A stretch of DNA of 64,000 bases from Anthonomus grandis grandis (taxonomy: Eukaryota > Arthropoda > Insecta > Coleoptera > Curculionidae), in assembly GCF_022605725.1 (NCBI RefSeq), contig NC_065564.1, forward strand, positions 10,022,698-10,086,697, given 5' to 3'. Under the pieces are notes generated by a model. It saw only the letters and a list, made by a program, of their open reading frames with translations. It was not told the DNA's origin and did not search any database. The translations under genes were made by a program, and so were the position numbers. Below, piece after piece: positions 24,361 to 36,540 of the stretch; position 1 is the first letter of the stretch, and each line of letters opens with the position of its first letter.

Positions 24361-26108
24361 GTGCCAGAAGCTGAGAGTTTTCTTATTTCTGAAATGCGAT
24401 TCCAAACAAAAGTAGACCACTCCTCGGGTCTTTCTATCCAGGAAAGGACTGTTGTTGAATCGCTTCAGAAAAAGGCTTCCAGTTTATTGTCAAAATTCTC
24501 CACGATGTTACTGTATAACCTTACAGCAATCAGAGCTCCCATTAATTCAAGCCTTGGTATAGATAAAACTTTCTTTGGAGCTACCCTTGACTTAGCTCCC
24601 AACAGACGAACAAATACTCTGCCATTCTCGACCTCTCTCAAAAACACTACAGCAGAGAAGGCCTCCTTACTTGCATCACAAAAAATATGCAGGGACCATT
24701 GTTCAGCCTCTTGAGGTCCAGCATTTATCCATCTGGCAATTTTAATAGTCGACAAATATGGTACTTCTTTAAGCCAATTCTTAAACAACGACTCAATTTC
24801 CCCATTAACTGGCACATCCCAACCTACTTGCTTTTCCCAGGTTTTTTGTAATAAAAGCTTAGGTATTAAAACTGCCGGGCAACTGAATCCTATGGGATCG
24901 AATATCCGTTGTGCTAGTGATAACATCAATCTTTTGGTTACTGGCTGACTAAGAAGTTCTTCAATTTTTCCGATGTCCTGATTTAAAAATAAAGTATCAT
25001 CCACCCTGTTCCACTTGATACCCAGTACAGATGTTGTAGGGTCTCGGGAGTTACCCTGGACTTGACCTGTATACTCCCACCCTCTAAGGTCAAATCTGCC
25101 TTCAGCCATTATCATGATAGATCCTTTGACGAATGATTCCAAATCTTCCTCATTGGCGACACTAGTAACGCAATTGTCAACATAGAAAGCCTTTGACAAT
25201 TTAACTACAATGCCCTTGGATACTGCCATCGATTCACATTTTTCGGACATCTTTGACAAATGGTACTCCAACGAAGCTCCCAACAAAAAAGGGCTACTAT
25301 TAATTCCAAACACCACTCTACGATGACGAAATATTATTTCTCGGCCATTTTTATCTCTCCATAGGAATCGAAGAAAATCCCTGTCATCTAAGTGAATGCT
25401 AAGCTGTAGAAACGCTTTCCGAATGTCTGATACTACCCCAATTCTTTGCTGCCGAAACCTCAGTAAAATATTTGAAATCATTTCGATCAAATTAACCCCC
25501 TTTTCAAGGCACTGGTTTAATGATGGACTGTCCTTTTCTCTGGCCGAAGCGTCGAATACCGGTCTTATCTTTATGGATGAGTTTAATTTGATTACGGGCC
25601 TATGAGGTAGGTAATGAGCCTTTGAACTTGGTTGATCTTCGCAAACCTCCTCAATGATGTTCTCACTTTGCCAGTCCTTAAAAACCTGATCATAGAGTTC
25701 GTAATAACCATCCTTCGTGACTTTAGTGATGGTATTATCCAGTCTTTTCTTAGCAATGCCATAATTACTGGGCAATGCTGGATGTCCTTCCAGCCATCTA
25801 AGTCTAACCTCGTATCGTCCTTCGGCGTCGGTTTTAACAGTCTCTAGAAACAATGCTTTTGCTGCCAATGCCGTCTCCTCCCGAGTTTTTCTTTCCACTG
25901 GATCGTTTATGCCTAGTACGTCAAGTTCCCAGAGGTTTGAAATGGACGCGTTATTAACAAAAAGCGAAACGGCGGACATAGACAAAGTGTCCACTGCATA
26001 TGACGGGTTGATCCAGTGCCTCGAAATTACAGCTGTAGTTGTTGTGACTAAGAGTGACGTCATAACAGCAATGGACTTGCGGTAACTCAGTGCCTCCAAA
26101 CAAACCAT
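24361..26108 (-). pseudogene. BEL/Pao reverse transcriptase and RNase H, one stop
   Basis: The ORF carries IRPVFDASA, SDIRKAFLQLSI (catalytic Asp), FGINSSPF and YVDN in place of the usual YxDD box. RNase H follows with SLHIFCDASKEAF and a PRLELMGALI motif. A single TGA at 24465-24467 ends the long ORF, but the same frame continues into the next segment, so this is a nonsense change. I am not sure whether YVDN is an inherited variant in this BEL clade or a mutation of this copy. Confidence 0.85.
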
Positions 26109-26721
26109 GAATAACGTTAATTTGCCTCTTCGATTGGTAACCCAAAAAATCAGCCGTCGATTTTAAAAGATAAGTTTTTTGGGAACCGGTATCGATCAGC
26201 GCACGCACGTACTTTGATTTATTCGCGCCATTAACTTTTACCTGCAAAGTTTGCAAAAATACGTGTGTATTAGAACTATTTGCCAGAGTCTGATTTACGT
26301 TTTGTACTACACTTTCCATAACGTCCTTTTTCTCAGAGCTGTTCCGACCAGAGCTGTACTGACCCGAGCTACAAGATGGAAGTTCAGGACACATTAAAGT
26401 GACATGGGATTTGCTGCAAACTATACAATTTAAGCGTGCTCGACACTTTCTAGAAAAATGACCCAGTTTTAGACATCGAAAGCATGCACCATTTTTTGAG
26501 AAAATATCCTTTTTCTCCTCACGACCTAATTTCTGCGCCTTAAAACAATTGCTGCTCTCATGAGGTATTTGACAAAAAATACATTTTGTGGTTCCATCTG
26601 AATTGATTAAGCCCATCGCGGTTTGAAATTTAGGCTCAAAATCCTGGCCTGCTTTATTTGTTTGGTAACCACCCCGTTTAACATCCTTATGAACAGTGCT
26701 TCGCTTTTCGCAGTTGCTCAT
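25954..26721 (-). pseudogene. BEL/Pao zinc-knuckle and protease region
   Basis: A 255-codon ORF. Cysteine motifs of the BEL/Pao nucleocapsid are clear: CIFCQIPHESSNC, CFRCLKLGHFSRKC, CIVCSKSHVTLMC. A retropepsin-type site LIDTGSQKTYL follows about residue 178. The frame changes before the RT part, between about 25990 and 26108, so the last residues of this ORF are out of frame. Confidence 0.85.
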
Positions 26722-27688
26722 TATCGACTTCCAATTTTAGAAAATTCATGAGGCTTTTTTTTAAGTCGATTTTCGATTGTAGTAAGACCTATATTATCCA
26801 GTGAAACCTGCACATTTATACCAGTGTCTCCGATATCCGGTGTCCGTTGCCAAATTCTTAACAGCTCTGGCGGTAAGCAAGACTCGACCAACGGAAATAG
26901 CATCGCCGCGTATTTATCGGACGTAATACCGAGGGTTTCTAAGGCCCGTAGCTGAGTTTCCAGTTTATCATACAAACGAGTTATGTCTAATCTATTGCCA
27001 GACGAGGTATTGTTTATAACTAATTTAAGTAACTCGCGCACATAAACTTCTACCTGGAGGTCTTCCCGACCGAACCGCGCTTGAAGACACTCCACCATTT
27101 TACTCTAGTTACTTCCGGTAGCGGGAAAACTTTCGACTAGTTGCCTTGAACCGTCGCCTGAATTAAATATTCGACCTTGTCGTTGTCGTCTATTTCCAAA
27201 TCATTGTGAACCTTTTGAAACTGAGACCAAAAAGGCAACCAGTCTTTGATATTTCCATCAAATTTTTTCAACTCGAGAATATGTAATTTAAATTTACGCC
27301 TACCTTGTCTGATGCTGTGGCTAACACTAGGCTCCGAATTTACCTCTTCATCTGGATCTGCCTTTACCCTAGGCTGTAAACATTCCTCACATTGAAGACT
27401 CAGATCTGTATACCTTTTAACATATCCATCTGCACCCTCCATTTCTGCTAGTAGGTCTGTCTCTGCCGTGTCATCCTTTTCTAACATAAGAGCATAAATA
27501 TCCCCATCAAGTCTCTTTAGATCCTCAATTTTCTGTTTTACCAATTCTAAATAGACCGTAATCAAACGCTCTTTTCCTTCCGACGATGACAAAAGACCCT
27601 CTAACTCACCAGCGGTCTTGGTAAAACTGGTGCGGAGTACTCTACGACTTTTCTTTTTCTGATCCATTGCTATGCACTGTATACTCAC
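26721..27688 (-). pseudogene. BEL/Pao gag, frame broken
   Basis: The first part (27137-27688) starts near the ATG in MDQKKKSRRVL and runs through a Lys/Glu-rich helical region to a capsid segment containing FDGNIKDWLPFWSQF, which is characteristic of BEL/Pao gag. The frame then breaks by a small deletion around 27120-27140, and a TAG follows in the new frame. The capsid continues as MVECLQARFGRE from 27098 to 26721. Its end overlaps the next ORF at TAATG. A full gag would be continuous here. Confidence 0.85.
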
Positions 27689-27820
27689 TGTTAATCACCT
27701 AAACCGCGTTCACCAGTCCAGGGCGACAACGCGTCGAACCGATTGCCCGGTGATCAAGTAGGGTAGCCAAAATATGTCCGTATACACTACAAGATTAAAC
27801 ACAACCCGTAAAACTGCCTG

Positions 27821-27837
27821 TCCTGTGACGGTCGCCA
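27821..27837 (-). promoter_or_regulatory. Primer-binding site of the BEL/Pao element (tRNA-Arg type)
   Basis: Three bases from the 5' LTR, the sense strand reads TGGCGACCGTCACAGGA. The first ten bases fit the reverse complement of an arginine tRNA 3' end including CCA, with a mismatch at position 11. The tRNA match is from memory of the tRNA sequence. Confidence 0.65.
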
Positions 27838-27840
27838 AAA

Positions 27841-28116
27841 TGTCGAATGCGTATTAATGTAAAACTACCCGTCGTACACAATACGCGGTTCGGGCCAATA
27901 ATAAAAGCCAAAAACTTTAGACAAAAAAAAACACTTATATTATCAAACAAAAACAGGCAGTTTTAAGATGGTTAAAGACTATGTAATGTATGAAAATTAA
28001 ATAAAAATCAGAAAAAGCAAAAAACCTATTAACCCGGCCCCGAGAATATAAAACCGACCGAAATAATATAATAAAAACTGATAGCTCTAACAGACGTCGT
28101 TCAGGATGACGTGACA
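27841..28116 (-). repeat. BEL/Pao 5' LTR
   Basis: The upstream LTR for the minus-strand element. Terminal sequence TGTC at one end and GACA at the other. ATATC follows at 28117-28121. Confidence 0.95.
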
Positions 28117-28233
28117 ATATCTATTATAATTTTTTTTGTCATTTTTTGATATGTTTTGGTTGTCGTTGATTATTTAAATATTGTTATGGGCATATGTATA
28201 TATACTTGAAAATTGTTAGTGGTCAGATAAAGT

Positions 28234-28263
28234 ATGCCTCAAAAAGACGAAAGAGCAGACGAC
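28234..28263 (+). CDS. Possible first coding exon in Mutator-like unit, copy A
   Basis: ATG then MPQKDERADD, directly followed by the donor GTAAGT. The corresponding place in copy B (near 31010-31050) lacks the ATG. It is very short and rests on the donor and duplication context only. Confidence 0.25.
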
Positions 28264-29216
28264 GTAAGTAAAATCTATATTCTTAAGACGTGCTCAATTC
28301 CAATCAAGATAAGTAAATATTAAATAATTTTTACTTTTTAATAGAAGCATAGCTTTATTGTAAATATTGTTTAATAATTGTTTAAATCATACATCATCGA
28401 AAAGGTAATTTTCTATTTTGAAGGTGATTTTTTCTAGACACCGAATTTTACTTTTGTGGCTTTAATTAAACATCCAACCCCTAAATATTCGGAAAATTGT
28501 ATTAGAAAAAGGTGTAGTGTCGTGTGATATCATTATAAAGATCTTTTGTATCTTATATTTTATAAGAAAGATATATCAATCTTATTTATTAAAATTCACA
28601 AGGTGTCATTGACAAAGATAGAAAAAATCTTTGGGCATAGAGTGGCAATCTCAATATTTTATGTTGATTTAAAATGAGTCACCAACAATTTTTTTTTCAA
28701 ATAAAAATATTTCTATTCTTAAAAATATCATATAAGAGTACGCAGCATAATTTACAAAGAACTACTTGCATAAAATCTGTTGAAAATTTATTAAATATAT
28801 TTTTAACGTAGAATAGGAGTTAATATTATTATTTAATCATGGTTTTTTATGACTATTTTTATCAACATAACAAATTTTTATTATGTTGTAATATTACAGA
28901 TATTATAATTTTTTATACCTTCATATTAATACATGGAGAGGTCTCTTTTATATTTTCAATAAATCTGCCTTATTTTATAGTGATGATAAGTGTGTCACCT
29001 GATATAAATGTGGAGCGTGTCAAATTTAGTACTCTCAATTATAGGTATAATTTTAAAAATTTTGCTGAGTATGTTTTTTCATAAAAAAAAACATTTTAGC
29101 AATAATAGTCAGATAAAAAATACCATAGTAGGAAAAAGAATATTTGACATTCAACACTTATTCTCTTAAATATTAGAAAATAAATATCTTTCTTTCTTTC
29201 TTGCTTTTCTCGATTG

Positions 29217-29470
29217 CGAAAATGGATGTTAATATCCAAATGATGATTTGTGAAGGTCCATGGAAGTCAATGGAGGTTGCAGCGACTGAAGAAGCCAAAA
29301 TTGTCATAAGGAAGGGAAATATTGATGAAAATGGAATACATACATACCGTTGTAGCTGATGATGTTTGGTCGAAACGCTCATACAATGTGAATTATGACG
29401 AGAGGGCAAAAACGCCTTTTTAGGAAAATTATAGTTGTAATTTGTTAGAAAACATACCACTTCCAATTTT
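29217..29470 (+). pseudogene. Mutator-like (MULE-type) transposase relic, copy A
   Basis: The plus strand encodes MICEGPWKSMEVAATEEAKI and, after a single-base frame change, VVADDVWSKRSYNVNYDERA. The second motif strongly recalls the VVADG-WSKRSY-YDA segment of insect proteins annotated with a Mutator-like transposase domain. That identification is from memory. Almost the same pair of motifs recurs at 31690-31910. Confidence 0.55.
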
Positions 29471-29557
29471 ACTTTCAGTGGTATTTTCTTAAAGTCATCC
29501 TATTTATTGGTTTATTTCAGGATATTGAGATTTGCCTTGAATGAGTCGGAACAAGTA

Positions 29558-30203
29558 CAGGGTGGCCAGATAAGAATGCAAAGTGCTGTATTTTGGAAAC
29601 TACTCGTCGTAGAGACTTGCGGTAAAAAATGTTATAACTAAAGTGGCCAAAAGAATACCGTGGAAAATATTTTTAGATTTCCAAGATGGTCGCCAGGGGG
29701 CGTAACCGCCATATTAAACTTTTTAAGTGATTTTTTACTGAAATCTACTCAGTAAATGTTACGAAAAAATATATGCTTTTTAAAGCTCAGCTTTACGCGA
29801 GTAATTTTTGTTTAACACTTTGTGACGTATCTATTAAAATAAAGTGGTGGGGGGTAATTCAATGTTTTTTAAAATAAACAGCTGTAACTCCTAAACGACT
29901 GAACGGATTTTAACAAACTTAGTCTCGTTGGAAAAAACATTTACTGTTTCATCAAATTCGTCTTATCTGTGATATGTCTAGTTCTTAGTAATGCCGCTAG
30001 AGCGCGTACTGGGTAGATTTCAGTGAAAAATCACTTAAAAGGTTTAAGATGGCGGTTACGCCCCCTGGTGACCATCTTGAGAATCTAAAAATATTTTCCA
30101 CGGTATTCTTTTGGCCACTTTAGTTATAAAATTTTTTACCGCAAGTCTCTACGACGAATAGTTTCCAAAATACAGCACTTTGCATTCTTATCTGGCCACC
30201 CTG
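29558..30203. mobile_element. MITE with about 195-bp terminal inverted repeats
   Basis: Ends CAGGGTGGCCAGATAAG are inverted, TA flanks both sides (29556-29557 and 30204-30205), and arms 29558-29752 and about 30009-30203 are nearly identical. The 255-bp centre has no ORF. A degraded arm of the same family lies at 62560-62700. Confidence 0.9.
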
Positions 30204-30224
30204 TACATCCAGCTTAATTTTAAA

Positions 30225-30300
30225 TAAGGAAAATAATTTGACGGAGCACCACATTTCTATAGTTTGTAAGTTTGTTGGTGGAAAATGCATAAATAGAGGC
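30225..30300 (+). pseudogene. Mutator-like protein C-terminal fragment
   Basis: The plus strand reads NNLTEHHISIVCKFVGGK, matching NNLAEYYDYIVCKFVGRK-type sequence at 33180-33250. Both resemble the C-terminal part of the Mutator-like protein. Confidence 0.5.
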
Positions 30301-30314
30301 CTTTAAGAACCCTC

Positions 30315-33300
30315 CGGATTCCCGCAAAACGCGTTTTTATTTGAAAGGCTTTTTATGGAAAAAAAGTCTATATGTCATTAAGAAAAGTTGTTTTAAATTA
30401 TCTAAAGAATTTTTTTTTAAGAATTTTCAAAAAAATTCCTACTTACTAGTTAGACGAAAAAAATATGGACTTTTCAATATTCTAATTACAAGAACATTTT
30501 ATTTGAACACTTTTTAAAAAAATTAACCGTTTTTTTGTTAAATGAAAAATGAGATTTTCGCTTAAAAATCGAACGCATTTATATCCATTTCGCTTTATAC
30601 GAATAAAATTCAACAAAAAAAAAGTATATTAAATTTTAAAAAATTTATAAAATTTAAATTGGAAATTCTAGCGATCCTTCTCCGTAAAGTAAGTGGCGGA
30701 GCGGGCGATTTATTCGCGATACGTTACTATTGTACATGAGTAGAATTTTTTTGAATGACGTTCGTTTCATCTTCTTGGCTGACTTATTTATGTATTTCTA
30801 GGTATACATATTATTAATTTTGGTTTGATTTTTATTGTCTTTTCGCTTTTGTTGTCTCTTGCATTATGCATAAATAGGCCGGTGCAATGCGACGGGTGAA
30901 TATATTTGACTTTTGTTCGTTATTTGTGTCTAATGATTTTTTTATGCATAGTAACTGATTCGTTGCTGATACTGTTATGGGCAGATATTTGAAAATTGTT
31001 AGTAGTGGCAAGATAAACTATCCTCACAAAGACAAAAGAGCAGAAACTTATATTAAAATTTTAGTTTTTTTAATTTTTAATACATCCCAAATTAAATATA
31101 TGTAACTAATTTTAAAACTTATTTTAGAACTATCAACCACTTAGGTGACGAATGTTGTTACAAATTTAATTCAATTTGAACCTTTTTCATTTTTTTAAAA
31201 ATTTTCTATATGTTTTTATGAAACTACCCTGTTTTATAGTGATGAGTATGATACATGCATGAGCATTAGAAGTATGTCTGATATATATATATACATGATA
31301 AACATAACATAATATAACATATAAATAAATACAATGAAATAAATTAGGCCTTTATTTTATACTCGACGAAGGGCAGCGAATGCTGTTAACTTAACCGAAT
31401 ACTTGATATAATTATATACTGTGAAGCATATCAAATTTGGTAACCAAACTCTCAATAAAGAGGTATTCAAAAATTAGTAGTTTTCAAAATTAACTTAGGT
31501 ATGCGTATTTTCCTTCATAAAAAATAATACTCATAAAAAACATTTTCCTTTTGGGTGCTTGATTGTGAATTAGTTAGCATTATGATATTTTAAGTATAAA
31601 ACGTGTGGATTGACTTAGGAATTCTTTTCTGAAAAGACTAAAAATATTAAAAACATTTCCGTAAATCCTGATATAACATGGGGTTGTATCCTTGGGAATT
31701 TGTATATTTCCAATTTGCTGAAATGAGTGCAGCAATTAATATGCCTATAATGATTTGTGAAAGTGCGTGGAAGTCAAGGAAGTCTGCAGCGACAGAAGAA
31801 GCCAAAATTACTATAAGGGAAAGGAATATTGATGACAATGCATTACTGTTGTAGCTGACGGTGTGTTGTTGAAACACTCATACAATATGAATTATGACGA
31901 GAGGGCAACAGTTTGTTACTAGTTGTGACTTATTACTACACAGAGTAGTATTTTCTTTAAAATCATCCTTTTTTAAAAGGCAGTAAGAAAAATAAGCAAT
32001 TCCAAAAATTTACCAGTTTCGGCAATACTGCTATAAAATAATACTAGCGATAAACACAACAGTCATACACAGAAGAAATGAAGCTGATGGTTCCTCAGAA
32101 GAAAAGTGCATGTCACTAATAAAAGTCATAAGAAATGTGGCATCTCATGTATTTGGTGAATATGATTTTGATGTTTTTGTTTTCTATCTGAACAAATTAA
32201 GATAAACAAAGATTTTTCTAATTTTCTCGAAAACGAATCGACCGATTTAAAAAAATCAACGTCAAAATAAAAGACTTCAAAAGACCTTTTAAACAAGCTA
32301 TTACTCGATACCCCTTGCCATTTAAAATTTTTAAGGGGATGATCCTGGGGGGTAGGGGGTGAAGTAATTGTAGGTTAGAAAGTTGTCCCTCTTGACAAAC
32401 ATTTTGACGTATTTCGGCGTTTTTTTTAAACCGTGGTTTTTGATAAATCCGTGGTGGGAAGTTTTCAAATGAACACCCTGTATACAAAAGAAAGTCGTTT
32501 TAGTTACACTATTTATAACTGAAGAACGGCTGAACCGATTTGGCTAAAAATTGAACCAGGAGACGGACATCGGATACTTTTTATCCTGTTCGACCGCGTT
32601 TCCGAAAAGTTGCTATAAAACACCATATAACAAAAACACGAGAAGAATATGACACATTACGAATGTGATGACTAAAGATGCACAAGGAATTGCCCATAAA
32701 GAGTGCTGCATTAGTATGGCTCGACAGTAATTCCAAGATCAATAGCTGCCAACGAAATAAACGCTTGCCTCAAATCATCGAATCTATAGCGCTATGTGAA
32801 GATGACAACAAACATTAGAAGTATATTGTTTAATGTTACATCTGCTGAAGATTTCTCTGAGTAATTGCTGGCTATCGATAATGGTCGAGTACCCATAGGC
32901 TCCATTCGAGTACGAATGGAGCGGATTAATTTCATTTCCTCAGAATTTCTGTAACTACATAACTCCTAATGATATCTTTGCAATTTGAGAACTTTGCAAT
33001 GGCACGCGTTTGGTGGTAAGTAAATTGATGAACAATGTGATTAAGGTGCTTAACTAAAGAATGCAACTTATTAAAGAATCATTGAAATACATGATTAATA
33101 AAAAAAAAAATAAAAAATCTGCTTATTTATTATCCCTCAGGCGGAACAAAGTTCGCAGGGTTACCTAGTTTTAAATATGAATAATAATTTGGCGGAATAC
33201 TACGATTACATAGTTTGCAAGTTTGTTGGAAGAAAACGGATAAATTATATTCTTAAAGGATCCTATTCGACCCTTCTTTTAATTAAACTGAAGATTATTA
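30315..33300 (+). mobile_element. Mutator-like unit, copy B
   Basis: Direct repeat of copy A, lying just after it. Homology starts near CCGGATTCCCGCAAAACGCG (30328-30347) and continues with gaps to about 31960. The remainder up to 33300 holds further worn coding pieces, with what may be the end of another insertion near 32480 (GAACACCCTGTATA). Confidence 0.6.
31690..33290 (+). pseudogene. Mutator-like (MULE-type) transposase relic, copy B
   Basis: Near 31720-31800 MICESAWKSRKSAATEEAKI is followed by the VVADG motif at 31850. EADGSSEEKCMSLIKVIRNV appears near 32080-32130, MTKDAQGIAHKECC near 32670 and NNLAEYYDYIVCKFVG at 33185-33235. The order fits one decayed gene. Stops and insertions are many. 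Confidence 0.5.
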
Positions 33301-35070
33301 TGATGTTATTCGTAGGGGTGTAATACAGACTAGTTCAATATCTTATACAGAAAATTTCAAAATATAACGCTAAGCGTAGGATTACTTTGAACAAAAGGCG
33401 ACTTTTTTAACAAAGACCCTCAAAACTGGCAGTCCTTCCTGATGAAGTGACCTACTAAAAGCAGACCTACTAAAAGCAAACGAAATAAATGGAGCAAACG
33501 AAAACGAATATAAACAAATAAAATATACATATAAATATATATATTTTTCAAATTTGCAGAAATCGTTAGAGGAAATGGATGTTATTAAAAAAAAAGAGAC
33601 TAAACTATTTGTTCTAAATGGATCCAAGAGAGACCATAAGAATTAATACATCAAATGGAAAATATCCAAGCTAAGAAAAAATACTGTCTGCTTCAACACT
33701 GTTAAAACCTTATTAGACTTCAATTTTTCTTGGAAATAATTTTTTCAAATATGGTAAGGATTTCGAATTTATGGCAATTAGCAGATTTTTAAAAAACTAC
33801 GATTTAAAAAGTTAGAATTTGACAAGAATAATAGTTTTCTTGTAGCAGATGCGAATAGAATATTAAATAAAAAATTTAAGTGTACAAAAAATTTAAATTT
33901 TTACTAAAAAACGTGACTAGATAAAAAAGTAATTTGACATATCAAACAATTAAATCTCACTTCAGTTCACACTGAACGTAGTATTTAATTATTTGATAGG
34001 TAAAAATATAACCACCTAGTAACCATAAAATGTCACCAAATTTTAAAATTATCGAAATTTTTTTGATCGAGATATCCCTTGGTAATTTTGTATGCATTTA
34101 CTTTATTGTGTACTACGTAATGATGCATAGATATCGCTTACATATATCATAAAAAAATTTCTTATAATTTAGATTAAAGAAATTAAGTATGTGTAGTGGT
34201 ATTCAATTGTTTGATATATCAAAATATAACCATAAATCGTCATCAAATTTTCAAATTCAAATATATTTCTTGTCACAGACAAGACAACAGAAATCGAATC
34301 ACTAAGACAAAATATGAAAATATAAGTAATAACAAAACATACGTAATGAAAAATAATATAATCATTTATAAAACATAACTAATAGGAAATCATAAAATAT
34401 GTACCAAGAAAGTACAAGAGGTACATAACTAAATATTAACAATATTATATTTGACAATAATTTTTTTAAATGACGAGGAGACATGTGAAGGAGGTTGACA
34501 TCCAAATTCAAATGGACCAAGTTAAACGAAAAGCATATCCTTTATAAAGACTCTTTGCTAAATATGTACTATATGTCTGTAAGTAAAAATGTTTTGTTTT
34601 CTAGTATTAATGTAACGCACAATCAAATATAGAGCTAATGGCAATTCCGGGCAGTTAATAAAAAGAAAAAGCAGACCAACATAAAAGGCCTGATGAAAGA
34701 AAGCATTTTTAATTTGCTGAGTAACAAGTGCTGATCGTATCCTTCTTTAGGTTCAGCTTCGAGAATTTTTTTCAGAAATTTAGGTTGAACAGATTTTTGA
34801 CAATGTGAACAATATAGTTTTGATACCAAAGTGGAGCCGCATGAAGTAATGGCGATTTTATTAAGGCAATAAACAACATGATTCTATTTCATATTTTAGT
34901 GAAGTATAACGATGTAGTTTTTATAATTAAACCAAGAGATTTTTAAAGATGACTTAATGATGTTTGTTATATGATTACAAAAATAAGTTTCTTGTCAATA
35001 GTGACACCCAAATCACAAACATAATCACAGTTAGAAAGAATTGTACCATTTAACGTAGCTAATTTAATTG
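33301..35070. other. AT-rich spacer with a short imperfect direct repeat
   Basis: Two related stretches, around 33950-34060 and 34195-34270, share CAATTNNNTGATATNTNAAAATATAACCA-like sequence. No gene is recognised. Confidence 0.4.
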
Positions 35071-35504
35071 TGCGCACCTTGACAAACCTTGCAAATCCTT
35101 GATAGTCCCTTTCGACGTCGGCGCCAAGCTTGACTTTGTATGGGTTATGTAAATTTTAAATTGTTGCGTATATATTGTCCGCCCACTAAAAGGCATGTTT
35201 TAAACATGTTATGCTATAAATAATAGTCCGGCAAGACTAACCGGGTTACAGGGACTATTTCTAGGGAGTTGAGTTTGTTCGACAGTCTTGATTTAAAAGT
35301 TCTAAACAACTCCCTAGATGTGATAGGTTCCAGAAACCCTGTTAAATTTAAATGATGAAAAAAAAAGAACCTATCAGGCCGGCTTCGTGGGTTCTCTGTA
35401 TGGTCAGTGGCCTCAGTCACACTCACTCACTCAGTAGTAAAACACCTTTATTTAATTTAAATAGGGTGTTTATTCAGGTTAACATCTTACTTGGTTAGAG
35501 ACAA

Positions 35505-35548
<44 letters not shown>
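35505..35548. repeat. TA microsatellite
   Basis: About 22 uninterrupted TA units. A GATA-like stretch follows at 35695-35725. Confidence 0.95.
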
Positions 35549-35549
<1 letters not shown>

Positions 35550-35819
35550 TTTAAAACCCAAAGGTACCTGAATTCGACAGTGATCACTTCGTACATAATA
35601 AGGCGTAACGTTGTAACGTTGAAATGTATTAATTTTTTTAATTATAAGTTAAATATAGTTACTTAAGTTTTAAAGATTAAAATGAGAAGGTCATAAGATA
35701 GATATAGATAGATGATAGATAGATACAGAATAAATTCATGTTAAATCATACAAAGAAATCAAAAGGATATGGTTAAGATCAATAAAAGAGGAAAAGAAAA
35801 AGACTAGTAAGCTTACGGA

Positions 35820-36540
35820 TCAAGTCCCATGGTGTTCTTCTTTCGGGGGCGAGAGCCCGCGATGGGCTATTTTTCACCACATAGGGCTTTAGGCATGATT
35901 TGGGTTGACGGGGCTAAGGGCGGCAAAATTATCTGCTTTTAGGCTTCAGGGCGAAATCCTCACCACTGCTGGGTCATGGCTGGCGGTTCAAAACTTCATA
36001 TTTAAGGAGCCCTAAGGGACATTTCTCAATGGAAACACGGAACACCAAACAAAATGTCACCAACGGTGAAAACTACTTACGAAGTTTCGAGATATTTGGT
36101 TGAAAATGAAGAAACACTAATGAATTTTAGTTTTTAGTATTAATTTAGATAAAAATGTGTTGGCGAAGAGAGATGATACTAGATTTATTTCACGACACGA
36201 TTAATCTCTCTCCGTCACAGCGGACAGCACGGTTCACCTTTGACACACGCAGGAAATGGAAAGACCCCCCAGATGCGTCGCGAAGTAGTAGACCAAAAGA
36301 CGTTTGGGCGCAAGACCGGAGATTGAGGAACTTCGCTCGTTATTTTATGGATTTAGCCGCTATGGGCTCAACCAAAACCCATACGTAGATCACTAATAAA
36401 AGCAAACCATAGAGTGCCTGGTAAAAAGTACAAATACGGGCCAAATCTAATAATTCGACACGCGGCGCCACCGGCGTCCGCTTTAGTAAACCGGTTGACC
36501 AATTCAATTGCCGTGAAATCTTCTCCATGCACAGCATATT
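35820..36540. other. GC-richer patch, function unknown
   Basis: This 700-bp piece is clearly less AT-rich than its surroundings (for example CGGGGGCGAGAGCCCGCGAT at 35845-35864). ORFs on both strands (36155-36388 plus, 36340-36537 minus) have no recognised motif. It could be the leader of an old retroelement or a promoter region for the exon near 37.35 kb. Confidence 0.35.

Larger units (their letters stand above)
22471..28116 (-). mobile_element. BEL/Pao LTR retrotransposon, full length, coding region broken
   Basis: Two LTRs of 278 and 276 bp (22471-22748 and 27841-28116) begin TG and end CA. The target duplication ATATC lies at 22466-22470 and 28117-28121. The primer-binding site next to the 5' LTR (27821-27837, sense TGGCGACCG...) fits the 3' end of tRNA-Arg with one mismatch. 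A purine-rich tract borders the other LTR. Internal order in minus direction is gag, zinc knuckles, protease, RT, RNase H, integrase, as in BEL/Pao. Confidence 0.95.
22139..30310 (+). mobile_element. Mutator-like unit, copy A, split by a BEL/Pao element and adjoined by a MITE
   Basis: The sequence 22139-22470 plus 28122-29480 runs colinear with 30315-31960. Shared landmarks are CCGCAAAACGC near the start, the GGTTTGATTT part, TTGTTATGGGC with GAAAATTGTTAGT, and the transposase-like segment ending AATTATGACGAGAGGGCAA. The BEL/Pao element lies between the two pieces, with its 5-bp duplication at the junction. After the MITE at 29558-30203, a C-terminal-like piece of the same protein family appears at 30225-30300. 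Confidence 0.65.
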
